Under the pieces are notes generated by a model, which was given only the letters and a program-made list of their open reading frames with translations, was not told the origin of the DNA and searched no databases. Shown here piece after piece: positions 47,805 through 58,021 of a DNA stretch of 64,000 nt. Position 1 is the first letter of the stretch. The number at the start of each line of letters is the position of its first letter. This DNA is from Schizochytrium sp. CCTCC M209059 (taxonomy: Eukaryota; Sar; Bigyra; Thraustochytrida; Thraustochytriidae), in contig KN805439.1 in the NCBI GenBank assembly GCA_000818945.1, forward strand, positions 108,614 to 172,613, in the 5' to 3' direction. The position numbers were made by a program, and so were the translations under genes.

Positions 47805-49490
47805 ATGGCGTCCGCGATGAGGCATCGGCGCGGCGGCGCGGCGGGCGATGCGGGCGGCGAGGAGGGCGGCGCGAACAGCAACAGCGGCGGCCAGGAGGCC
47901 GCGGAAGGCGGGCCGGGGGGCACCGCGGGGACGGTGATCAAGTTCTGGAGACGACTGGAGACGCCCGCGAAGCCCCTGGAGGAAATGCGGGAGCGAATGC
48001 TACGTGAGCTGACGAGGTCGCGCGCCCGCGTCGGCTCGGTCACGGACAACGCGTGGGCCAACCTGAACGAGGAGTACGCGCGCATCGTGGAGCTCAAGGA
48101 AGAGCTGACGGCCAGCGTCCGTCGCCGCCAAGAGTACATGCGCGAGGAGCTGCACCATATTCACCAGGAGGCCCGGGTCAAGGCGCGCAACGTGCGCGCG
48201 ACGCTCGTGCACTACCTGCAGCTGATCCTCGTGCTCGGCCCCGTGGTCGCCTGCGTCGTGTACGTGTGCCGGGAGCACCCGTGGCTCTTGGCGGCCGGGA
48301 TCGTCTACTTTTTCTGCCTCTGCGTCTACCTCTTGTACGTGCTCGTGGTCCCCACGAACCCGCATCGAGGCGTTCGCTGGTTCAAGCCGTACGAGCTCGG
48401 CCCCGAGGAGTGCGCCTCCATCACCAAGTGCATCCACAAGGCGGACAAGCGTCTCCTCGAGGCCTCGCCGCAGGGCATGTGGACCGAGGAAGACAAGGAC
48501 AAGCCGCTCTTCATCGTCTCTCTCGACGGAGGCGGCATTCGCGGCGCGGTGACGGCGCGCATCCTCGACCGCATCAGCGAAGAGTTCCCAGACTTTATGG
48601 ATCACGTCGGCCTCGTCGCGGGCTGCTCGACAGGGTCTATTGTAGGCGGGATGCTCGCCACCGGGTTCTCGCCGGCGGAGACGCTCGAAATGTTCCGTGC
48701 GGCGTCCCCGCTCGTCTTTCGCAAGACAGTCTGGGGCCAGCTCAAGCAGCTCGGCATGCTCACGGGGCCGAACCACGACGGCGAAGGCAAGCTCGCAATG
48801 CTTCGCACCGCTTTTCGCGGCGCGCGCCTCGGCGAGCTCTGCAAGGGGATTTGCATTACCGCCTCGCACGTCAAGCACGACAAGTGTGCGCCGCGCGTCT
48901 GGACCAACGTCGTGCCCGCCGCAGAGACCACGTATTCTGGCCATCATGGCTTCGACGATGCGTACGACGACGTTCTCGACGAGGACACGCTCGCCAATCT
49001 CCAGGCGCACATGAAGGAGTTCTCCGTCGAGGACCTCCCCTTGGCGGACATTGTTAACGGCGCCACGGCCGCGCCCTTTTACTTTCCGGCCTTCAAGGAC
49101 TTTGTTGACGGCGGTCTTTGGTCGAATGACCCGTCCATGGCCGCGCTTGCTCTCGTCGCGCCGCACCGGGACTTGGCAAAGGTACACATGCTCTCGGTTT
49201 CCACGGGCATGAGCGACACGAACACTGCCTGTCGTGTGGGCCACTGGGGTGTCAAGCAGTGGTTGCCGTGGTTCATTGACTTTTTGTTCTTTGCCACTTC
49301 CAAGGCCGCTCAATTTAATTGCAAGGCTATTCTCGGCGACCGCTACCACCGCGTCGATCCGACGCTCTTGAATCCGGTCGTGCTCAACGACGTCGGCGCG
49401 CTGGATGAGCTCGTTGCCGCCGCAGACGCTTGCGACCTCGAGCCTACATTTCGCTTCCTTGACCGCATGGGCCTCAAACGTCGACTGTAA
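47805..49490 (+). CDS. membrane-anchored patatin-like phospholipase
   Basis: From ATG at 47805 the protein has 561 residues. A Gly/Glu-rich N-terminus and a charged helical region (about 50-130, probable coiled coil) precede two adjacent membrane helices (about 134-155 and 158-183). The patatin domain starts at about 233: oxyanion hole DGGGIRG (241-247), nucleophile elbow GCSTG with Ser 275, and the dyad Asp in FVDGGLWSNDP (about 430). Patatins are Ser-Asp lipid acyl hydrolases acting on phospholipids or triglycerides. The membrane hairpin suggests ER or lipid-droplet location. A longer open frame through the CTCTG array and Ns is not real. Confidence 0.9.
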   Translation: MASAMRHRRGGAAGDAGGEEGGANSNSGGQEAAEGGPGGTAGTVIKFWRRLETPAKPLEEMRERMLRELTRSRARVGSVTDNAWANLNEEYARIVELKEELTASVRRRQEYMREELHHIHQEARVKARNVRATLVHYLQLILVLGPVVACVVYVCREHPWLLAAGIVYFFCLCVYLLYVLVVPTNPHRGVRWFKPYELGPEECASITKCIHKADKRLLEASPQGMWTEEDKDKPLFIVSLDGGGIRGAVTARILDRISEEFPDFMDHVGLVAGCSTGSIVGGMLATGFSPAETLEMFRAASPLVFRKTVWGQLKQLGMLTGPNHDGEGKLAMLRTAFRGARLGELCKGICITASHVKHDKCAPRVWTNVVPAAETTYSGHHGFDDAYDDVLDEDTLANLQAHMKEFSVEDLPLADIVNGATAAPFYFPAFKDFVDGGLWSNDPSMAALALVAPHRDLAKVHMLSVSTGMSDTNTACRVGHWGVKQWLPWFIDFLFFATSKAAQFNCKAILGDRYHRVDPTLLNPVVLNDVGALDELVAAADACDLEPTFRFLDRMGLKRRL

Positions 49491-50190
49491 ATAGTGAATA
49501 GAACATTGTGCGTGTAGTTGCGTTGCTACAGTTAGGGCCTCCTTTTCTAGGATCAGTTTTTCTGCGTTGAATTGCTGCATCTGAGAAAGACCGCGACAGT
49601 AAGTCTTCACAAAGGCGGCCAACATGGCCCAATCCGTGCGAACATCGACTGCGAACATTGTTCTCGTTCGAAACGCCGCCATTCTCAATACTCTGTATCT
49701 GAAAAAGATCGCGACAGCTCGCCTTCAGAATGGCAGCTACTGCGAAACCGCTGGTCTTTTGCGCCAAGGTCGTCCAGTCTCACGAAGAGATCATGGAAAG
49801 TCGGAGCTTGCGGTCCAAACGCGCAGATGATCAGCCCGCCTGGGTCACGGATTTTTACGTGCTCAAGCAGGATCTCATCCTCGTCTCACGCAAGTCCTTT
49901 TCTCTTTTCGCCGTGAAAAGACTGCTTTTTTTTTTCTCGTCAAATAAATGCCAGGCCTGGTAAACGACCTAAGTACGGCATGCCTCGTCAAGACATGCAG
50001 GCGCGTTTTTCGCGGAAAGAGAAGAGAGTGGGAAAAGAGGAAGAATTAAATAAAAGGAGGAAATGGGGTGATCGATTTTCCGTAAGCCCTGTCAGTACAG
50101 CTGGCTAATCGACCAAGAACAACGATCATGCCGCTGTGAATAGACAAATAAATAACACGAATGTTGCTTTTCAATCAAATACTGTCCTTT
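49491..50190. other. convergent spacer with dispersed repeat
   Basis: Between facing genes. A repeat related to 22670-22944 lies at about 49560-49760 (listed separately). A small frame at 49730-49963 starts inside this repeat and is not accepted as a gene. The AT-rich right side is probably the Rictor 3' UTR. Confidence 0.45.
49560..49745. repeat. dispersed repeat related to 22.7-kb element
   Basis: Shares with 22670-22944 the blocks TTGCTGCA(A/T)CTGA, GAAAGACCGCGACAG, CTTCA(G/C)AATGGCAGC and GTTCGAAA(C/T)GCCGCC in similar but reshuffled order. Two internal versions of the GAAA(G/A)A(C/T)CGCGACAG block lie at about 49585 and 49700. No coding capacity is recognised. Confidence 0.6.
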
Positions 50191-53100
50191 TTATCGTACA
50201 ATGATCTCATCGAACTCTTGCCAGGCTGCAGGATTGTCAAAGGGAACCTGAAACATGCGATGCAAAAAGACCCGCACGCGCTGCCCATAGCGAAAGTTCT
50301 CAAGGTATTCGTGGACGAGAACGAGCATTCTGGGAGAGCTGACGAGCTCCGGGTGCTTGGCACAAAGACGACCAATCGTCCGGTGCGCATCGCGGTGCGC
50401 AATGTGGTTCATGAGACTCGAAACGGCCTCGAGAAAAGCATTGGCGACCTCTGGAGCAACGCCCGCCACATGGGGCGTGCGCCGCCCCATGTCAGGCTCG
50501 AAAAACTGAAAGGGAACGCCATCCCAGACCCAGCGCTGATTGCGCTCGGCGGCAACGGGCGCGAAAAAGGTGGAGAATCGCTTTGGCACGACATTGTAGC
50601 CATGCGTCCCATCTGCCCGGCGCGAGGTTTCCCACCCGTAGGCACGTAGCAATCGCCGTCCGCGCGCCGTGTGCGCATAGAGACCCATCGTTGTGATGGC
50701 TGCGCCGCGCAGCGCAAGGCAATCAGAGTTGACGGCGAGATTGCACACAACGCGCAGAAGATCGGTGGGGTTACCTTCAAGGTCGCGTAGCGTGCGACTT
50801 TCCTCCTCGAGGGCGTCGAGACCTGTCTCGGATGCCGCAATGTGAGCCGTGGCCCAAAGTGTTGCCCGTTGCTGTAGCTTTGAGCGCGTCGGATCTTGAA
50901 GTTGGTCTGTGATTCGCTGCGCGTCGAGACAGCCTCGCGCGCGCAAGTACGTCGCCCCTGCGCTTGTGCGCGCTAGCTCCCCATAAAGATGACTTGGAAT
51001 GTACGGTGCATTGGGGCAGTCCGGCCGACAGGTGAGGTAAAACGAGATTTTGCAAAGTTTGATGGGACCCTTGCCCAGTCTAGACCCAAGCGAGTACTCT
51101 TGAGAGGACGTGCGCCCAAATGCAAAAGTTGCCGGGCAATTGGGGCCCGGGCACAGTGTAAAGGCGTTCTTTGTCGGCGCAGAACCCTCCTCGTCGTCCT
51201 CGTTTCTGCCGCGCGCGCCACCGCTCCAAAGATTAATATGTTCAGGTCCACACTGGACCCAAGTGACCTCATCATCCAAATTGTCAAATCTTTCGCGGGT
51301 CGTGAGCGGGAAATCGAGATGGTAGGCGGGGTCTACATAGTCGCGCGAGTTGGCGTAATTGTACATGAGAGAGGGAGCATCGGCAATACCCACCGATGTG
51401 TTGGCATAGAGCGCCGCGGAGCTAGCCCGGCGCGAACGACTGGCATCGGAAGGCTCGCCAAAGTCGCCGCCCGACTCTGGCGGGGGTTGCACTATTCCAT
51501 TTCGACGCACCGGATCTCCGGCAAGGGTAAGGCTGGCGTACAGCGTCGTGCCCTCGGGCACCTCGAGACCGTCCTCGAAGGCGGGCCAGGCTGAGATCGA
51601 CAGTCCATGCAGCAAAGCAGGCATACCGTCGTTACTCAGCTCCTTGGCGACCGCTTTGGGCTCATCAACGCCAAATTCTGGCCCGGAAACGATTGAGCTG
51701 TCGAGCAAGGTGTCTGTGGGCACGTAGACGAGCTTGCCACTCGGAAGTCGCGCCCACACCTCAATCGCCCAGGGGAGGCGAACCAGAGACAGGACGTCTG
51801 AAGCAACGAAGCCAGACTCTGAATCTGCAGTGGCCTCGTAGGCCTGAACAGGAATGTGCGTTGGGTGAAAGTGCGTCGGGTGGGTTTCAAATTGCCGCGA
51901 CGTGATTTTGCTCGCGGCCTCGATACCAAAGGTGGCTTCGAGATGGGCCTTGTGAGCCGCGGTATGCTCGGCGTGCTGCGGATTGTACCGCTCGTAGCAG
52001 CGCGGAATGGCGCTTAAGGGCTCATCGCGGCAAAGCATCTTGAGCGTCATGAGGGTCTCCATGCGCGCAGCGTACTTGAGTGCCTGCGCAGTTTCCCACT
52101 CGTTCAAGAGGCGTTCGAGCCAGCCGCGTTCGTTGAGGAAGCGCATGCCTGATTCTGTGCTCGCGAGCTTGAGCATGAGCGGACGCATGCTGCGAAGGTG
52201 CATGAGGGGTTCAAGAGACCCCAGACTCATGTCGCCAAGCTCACGAAGATAGCTAGGGTAGAAACAAGCCTCGTTGAGCACGGAGATCGCGGCGTTTGCC
52301 ACGCGCTGCTCGGCCGAGAGCAGTGACATGAGCATCTCCAAGAGCCAGCGGGCAAACACCTCGTTCTGCTGCACGTGCGCGCGGCGGAGCAGACAGCGAA
52401 TGTAACCAATGACAAAGACAGTGAGCTCAATGGTGAGCATCGAGTGCAACAAGAGGCTCTGTAGCCAATCTCTGCAGGCAATCGAGGTGGAAAAGTCAAA
52501 GTTGAGGATCGCCAGGCGCAAGAGATAGTCCTTGGCCGGGTCGCGACTGAGACTACAGAGGATGCGAAAGAGATTTTGCTCCTCGAGAAGCTGAAGCCCC
52601 GCAGCGTGCGAGGTGTACGCGCCGAGGATAGCAAAGAGGCCACGCGTCATGCTGCGTGTGCACGCCATTGGGGAGAAAATGCGGACAGGTTCACCGAGCA
52701 TGCCACCGTGGCCTGGAGCGGCGCCCTCTGCGCCATCGCCCGTTGCAGCACTTTCGCGGCGCCCACTGGGACGGCGGTAAGCCGCAGATGGGTTCGCGCG
52801 GTCTGGCGAATGCGGCGTCATGTTGGAAACGGGCATCCCTGGAAGGCTCGACTCGCTGCCGCGCTTGCGCAGGGCGCCAAGAGCCGCAGCCTGGCCAGCC
52901 CCTGTGGCTTCGCCACCGACGGCAAAGTAGCTGGACCAGAAGATTCCCTGGCCTTCTGCGTGCTGATCGTCGTCAAAGTGCAGCTCGCGCTGCAAGGCCT
53001 CGATGATTTGGCGATGCAGGCGGCCGCGGCGGTCGTGGCGCAAGAAGTCAAGCGTTTCGGGATTGTCGAGCATGGCGTGCACGAGATTGACGCCAACTGT

Positions 53101-53645
53101 GGTGTACGGCAAGTATTGTGCCTTCCACGGAAGGACAAGAAATTCACCCGCGCTTGTGGCTCGGAAAAAGCCGAGCAGACGTTTGACAAATTTCGTCTTG
53201 AGCACCTCGTGGCAAAGGCCCTGGTGACGGAGCGACCCGGTAACAATCTGATCAATCATTGGCCACTCCCAAGCGCGCCAATCCTTGCCGAGAAGGACCT
53301 TGCTCTGGTACAACAAGGCGTTGAGGTGCTCAATGTCACTGTAGGCGTCCTCTGTGAGCAGCGCCGTGCGGACGTCCCTGCGATGACCACGGTTGCTGAT
53401 GGCAAAGGAGGGCGTCGCTGGGATGGCACCCTGGCGCAGGGTTCCGAGGAGAGCGCGACCAGCCACAGTGCCCATGCCTTCTTCCTGGGCGTCGAGAAGG
53501 CCGGTGGCCATGGCGGAGAGGACAGCGTGTTGCTGGTCCATGTTGCGCATGGCACGCTGCTCGGTCCGTTTGGCCTTGGACGCCGAAGAGGAAATCAAGT
53601 TGGCTGGACTCAAAAGGGAACGACGAATCGAAGACCGGCGGCCCC

Positions 53646-53676
<31 letters not shown>

Positions 53677-55518
53677 TACGGAGGTACCAAGAGAAGCGCG
53701 AACACCGGGCACCGCGGTGGGTGACCACATGGTCTTGGCGTGGTCCCCGAGGGCATATTCGAGCAGCAGCGAGGTCATGAGGCGAGGTTCGTAAGGCAGC
53801 GAGGCGACCTCTCCCCGAGGAAAGATGCCAACGCTCTGGCGCTCACGCTCGCCCATAGGGGCGAGCGCGAGCTCGAGCTCTGCGCAAAGCGAGATGGCGT
53901 CTTCATAGGCATAGCGACTTCGGATTGTGGCGACTGTAGACTCATATGAGACACCGACGATGCGGGCAAGAAGCGCAATCATGCGACCGGCGCGCCGTGG
54001 CTCGAGCTTGAGACTCGATCCACCCACTGCGTGATCAAGACTCTGCGTGGCCTTGGCCACGAGGTCCGCCATACTAAACAGTTTCCAGTGACGCGATTCG
54101 GGGAGAAGGCGCTCGGAGAGACGGCTCAATAGCGCCAAGAGCTGCGCCGCGGTCTGGGAAAACGGGGGGTCCTCTTTGGCAATGATTTCCACGAGAGCGT
54201 CCACGAGGCCGCGTCCCGTTATGCCCAGCAGAGCCATGGCGAGGAACTGGTTCATGACGGCGTGAGGCTGAGTCTGAAAGTTCGGAAAATATTCAGAAGA
54301 CCCACCAAAGAGCGTGAGCTCGCGCGCACTCTGGGCGTTGGGGCCCACGCCCCAGTACGGCGCCTTTTGCGGCTCGAGACTGCGTTCCACGCCGCTCATT
54401 TTGCTCAGCGCATCCTCGGGCGTCGAGACGGTAATCTCGTACGGGCACAGTTCAAAGAGAATGTGCGAGATGGTGTTGAGAACTGCCTTGCGCAGATCGA
54501 GGCTTACGGGCTGCACCAGAATCTCACACAGCGATCGAAAACCGTTCGGGTCCGAGGTGAGAAGTTGCATTCCTGTCCAGGTTTTCATGAAGAGCACGAC
54601 GGCGGCCTCGCAGGCCTTCCATCGTGCGCGACTGTTCTCCTTGCCCGCGCTGTCGGCGTTGGTGAGAGGCGAAAGGAGCGCGCCAACGTCAAGTCCTGGG
54701 CGAATGTACTGGCGAGACTCGCTGTGCGTGAGAAGGTGCAAAAGGGTCAGTGTGAGGGACTGCGCCATTTCGCGCAGGTCTGGGTCAATGATGGCTTGAA
54801 CGATGGCGCGCACGCCATCGCACTGGGCAAGCTGGGCCGTTTTGCGCAGGGCGAGCTGACGAAGCGTTTCGAGCGCCACGCGGCGGAAATTGTCCTCGCT
54901 ATCATTTGCAATCGACACAATGCTGCGGACAATATGACGCGGCAAAAGGGTGCACTCGACGTCGACGATGCGCCGGCACAGTTTGAGAGCCTCCATACGC
55001 TCGAGCACGTGGCGATGCTCGGTATCGAGGGTGCGCACAACAAAAATGTGTGTACGGAGGTCGACGAAGCCATCCACGGACCCTTGCTCCAGCATGAGGT
55101 GGCGCAAGAGACGAAAGCAGCTTGTGCGCACGAGCGTATCATCTGCCGTGACGAGCGGTCGAATGTGGCGAATAATTTCCTTGTAATCGAGGCGAAGCTC
55201 GTCCAGATTGCCCGTGACGGCGTCGGATTTGAGCACGCGCACAAGCTTGACGATCTTTTGCAGGAGCGCCGCACGGCTCAGGATTGGATCTGTGAACGGG
55301 TCGAGGGCCTCGCAGTCCCGCATGATACGCAGACGCGTATGGTCCACGGGCGAGAGCTCCGAGGAGCTCGCCGATTCGCCACGCGTCCTCGCGCTTAGCG
55401 CCGAGACTTCACGTTGCAGATCGGGCCGAGACGGCGGTGGTGCAGGTGGCAAGGCGGGCATCGCTGCCTCCTCCTCCTCGCCGCCGCTCGCGCCATCGGC
55501 CCCGCGCGTCGCGCTCAT
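50191..55518 (-). CDS. RICTOR: TORC2 subunit Rictor/Pianissimo
   Basis: The 1775-residue protein is almost entirely helical repeats. The N-terminal Rictor region (about 90-420) contains RMEALKLCRRIVDVE, the IVSIANDSEDNFRRVALETLRQLA block, and the later domain (about 1070-1300) has LLRLAILNFDFSTSIACRDWL, FFLNERGW-like MRFLNERGWLERLL, and HLEATFGIEAASKITSRQFETH. A C-terminal helical domain includes KGPIKLCKISFYLTC, LRGAAITTMGLYAHT (a Rictor V-type block). Rictor is the defining non-catalytic subunit of TOR complex 2. A (Gly)n run sits at about 622-632 (GGC codons at 53645-53678). Start MSATRGADG at 55518; no intron needed. Confidence 0.92.
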
Positions 55519-56089
55519 TGTCTTCTGCTTGCAGCTAGCTGGTCGCGCAACCGAATAGGCCTTGTCCCTTGGTTTTTTTCCCTTAGGATCTTGCTAGCAT
55601 TGCCGCCGAAGAACAAGAACAGTGGAAGAAGAACAAGATCATCGACCAAGAACTGAACTTGAACTTCGTTTGAGTTGAAGTTGAAGTTCAACTCACAGTC
55701 AAGTTGATCATCGTTGACGTCCCAATCTTTGCTGAAGACGACCTTCTTCAAGTTGGATTGGCCTACTCACAACATGACCACGACGAACACGCGACCATGA
55801 CACGATCATGACACCATTACGACACGATACACGACGACACACGACACACGACACACGACGACACACGACACACAACACACGATACACGACGACACGAGCA
55901 CGACTAGGCCAAGTAGGCACGACACGCTATCTTTTGACGGACCGTTCGCTCACACGCACAACTTGAACGTAGGCGCTTGCGCGCTCTTTGCTTGGGCCCA
56001 CGAGAAGAGGTGGCAGCAGAGCTGCGCCGTGCGAGGCTCGCGCGTGGGCGAGGAGGGCGGAGGCGGCAGGCTGTGCAGGCCGCGCAGCA
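55519..56089. promoter_or_regulatory. divergent spacer, Rictor / FBXO22-like
   Basis: Contains GAAGAACAAGA and TTGAAGTTGAAGTTCAA-type runs (55600-55700) and an ACACGACGACACACGAC run at about 55824-55905 that precedes the FBXO22-like gene. No further gene. Confidence 0.45.
55778..55905. repeat. CACGA/ACACGACG low-complexity repeat
   Basis: A run of irregular ACACGAC, ACGACAC and ATGACAC units. Units are not in strict tandem phase. The core is less than 130 bp. Confidence 0.75.
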
Positions 56090-57592
56090 ATGGAGAAGCT
56101 CCCGCGGTATCTGCAGACGCACTGTTTCTCGTACCTGGGGTGCCGAGATGCAGCCCGCGCCATGGGCACGAGCAAGGACATGCTGTTCTTGCTAACGGGG
56201 CTCGAGCAGCAAGCGACGTCCCTCGTTGTGGAGAGCGCGCGCGATAGCGCCAAGGACATAGAAGAGGACAGCGCGAAAGAGACCCTGTCGCGTCAGGAGG
56301 ACAGCCAGGGGAGCACGATAAAGGCTCACTTTGCTGACCACGTCATGGACAAGGCCATGTCAAGGCTGACCGCGAGACCTCAATTCGCTGTAGTCTTTTA
56401 CAAAGACACCTCATGCAGGGAGAGAATCGCTTCTTTCGCCGAACACAAGCTCCCACGAGGCGTCCCCGTACTGGCCGCCCAAGTACAGGACGTGCAGTCT
56501 TGCGCAGGAGGCAACGAGATCCCAAACACAGAATCTAAGATGGTGGTTGAAATGGGAGCCTTTCCAGGGGCGGTCTGCGTTGGCTGCGCCCTGGATGGGT
56601 CTACCACACAAAGCGCTGTTCTTCCAGCAGGCCACGAGGCTACCTTTTGGAAGGTTTTCGTGATTCTCGCGTGCGGCAGCGCGAGCCATACTCGAGTTCC
56701 ATCTCTTATCGAGGAGCTCCACGGCGCCTACCCTGCTGCAACCGTCATTGGGGGCATCAGTGGCACCGTGAGCCTCTTTGAGGGGAATACAAGCTCGCAT
56801 ACGTTTCTGCGAAACGGATACGCGATTCTTGCATTTGGAGGAAATGTGCCTTTGCGCGCGTGCGTGTCTCTCGGTCTTGAGCCAATCAGTCCGCTTGTCA
56901 CTGTTGAAACAGCAACCTGGGCGTCAGATACAGAAATGGATATCGTCACGGTCAGACAAGGAGATTCTGTAGTGGCTGCGACTCACTGGCTGAGCCACGC
57001 CAGCGAGGGTACAATTGGCATCAAGTTCTCGGGACAAAGCGGCTTTCAGCTTGTCGAGGATGCATCTTTTACTTTCGGAATGGACGGTGTGCCAAGACTC
57101 CGTGTTATGCTCGAGAATGCCCCAGCAAATGCGAATCCAGAAGGTGCAACGATGGGGACCTTTGTTGCCACAACGCGGGCCGCCGTAAGTGACCTGCACA
57201 AGATGCTCGACCGCCTCAAGGCGCACCTCGCACAAAATGACGAAAAGGTTCTTGCAGGGCTCATGTTTTCATGCTCTGCCCGAGGCCCACATCCAATGAC
57301 GAAAGAAACTGGGCCCATGCTTGACGCGCGCGCCTTCCAAGACAAGTTTGGCGTTCCGCTCATCGGATTTTACGCGGGCGGCGAAATCGGACCGCGCGCG
57401 AGGGCATTGGTCGACGGAGAAGCCTTTGAAAGCTCACGTGCCGTTGTCCAAGGCTACACGGTCGTCTATGGCGTCTTTATTGTCCCTCACAATTCCTTTT
57501 CGCCGCTCGAGTTGTACGGAAATGTCACCGCCGAGCACACTGCCCGTATCCGCGATTTTCTCGCTGGGAAGCGTCGTTTGTACGATCAATAG
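56090..57592 (+). CDS. FBXO22-like protein, F-box start and FIST domain, copy 1
   Basis: From ATG at 56090 the protein has 500 residues. The first 25 residues (MEKLPRYLQTHCFSYLGCRD) resemble an F-box start, in line with FBXO22. A FIST sensor region follows: ATVIGGISGTVS (about 225), GYAILAFGG, then the FIST_C block AGLMFSCSARGPHPM...FGVPLIGFYAGGEIGP (about 405-455), close to FBXO22 (GFFGNGEIG). FBXO22 links SKP1-cullin-1 to histone demethylases in animals; here partners are unknown. This copy has the intact N-terminus; a second copy follows 1,918 bp downstream. Confidence 0.85.
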   Translation: MEKLPRYLQTHCFSYLGCRDAARAMGTSKDMLFLLTGLEQQATSLVVESARDSAKDIEEDSAKETLSRQEDSQGSTIKAHFADHVMDKAMSRLTARPQFAVVFYKDTSCRERIASFAEHKLPRGVPVLAAQVQDVQSCAGGNEIPNTESKMVVEMGAFPGAVCVGCALDGSTTQSAVLPAGHEATFWKVFVILACGSASHTRVPSLIEELHGAYPAATVIGGISGTVSLFEGNTSSHTFLRNGYAILAFGGNVPLRACVSLGLEPISPLVTVETATWASDTEMDIVTVRQGDSVVAATHWLSHASEGTIGIKFSGQSGFQLVEDASFTFGMDGVPRLRVMLENAPANANPEGATMGTFVATTRAAVSDLHKMLDRLKAHLAQNDEKVLAGLMFSCSARGPHPMTKETGPMLDARAFQDKFGVPLIGFYAGGEIGPRARALVDGEAFESSRAVVQGYTVVYGVFIVPHNSFSPLELYGNVTAEHTARIRDFLAGKRRLYDQ

Positions 57593-58021
57593 ATGGCCGC
57601 TCAGCGTATATGGATTGAGCTCTTTGTAACGAATAAGTAAAAATCTATCTTTGTGTGGCCATTGGTCGCCAATCACAGGATAAGGTCCTCGTTACAACAT
57701 TGTTTTCGATGAAGGGGCTGGTTGTGAAGCCATTGAAGACATACCGACCCAAAGATTCCGATGACATCAACATACCTTACTACTCTGAGGACATTGGCAA
57801 CAAGTTCAAAAGCAAGTACAAAAAGCATGCAAATTTGTCGAGGAATTCGCTGTCTGAAGCAAGCTCGACCTCTTGCGCATCATTTACGGATAAAAGATTT
57901 TTCCCTTTAGAAGTCGAGTGAAGCAGCTGCCGCAACCCACAGATCAAAAAAAGTGCAGCCGAGGCAGCAAGTTTCCGAAGTGCGTTTCTGAAGTGCGTTT
58001 TTGCACGATCTTTATGTCGGG
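56109..58021 (+). repeat. tandem duplication unit 1 (1,918-bp period)
   Basis: Starting at ATCTGCAGACG (56109), this segment recurs at 58027 with a constant offset of 1,918 bp. It holds nearly the whole FBXO22-like gene plus about 430 bp downstream. At the junction, TATGTCGG is followed by a run of eight G before ATCTGCAG. Confidence 0.95.
57709..57921 (+). CDS. small hypothetical ORF downstream of copy 1
   Basis: ATG at 57709 opens a 70-codon frame (MKGLVVKPLKTYRPKDSDDI), polar and basic, with no recognised domain. It lies inside the duplicated unit and is repeated at 59627-59839. It might be a chance frame in the 3' UTR of the FBXO22-like gene. Confidence 0.25.
   Translation: MKGLVVKPLKTYRPKDSDDINIPYYSEDIGNKFKSKYKKHANLSRNSLSEASSTSCASFTDKRFFPLEVE

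Noticed and set aside
46581..49490. A 969-codon frame from the UBL region through the CTCTG array and Ns into the patatin gene
   Set aside because: It crosses the assembly gap, and its N-terminal part is antisense to the UBL gene. The true patatin start is ATG 47805.
49730..49963. A 77-codon ORF between patatin and Rictor
   Set aside because: Its start lies in the dispersed repeat, it has no domain, and it ends in a poly-T derived FFF stretch.
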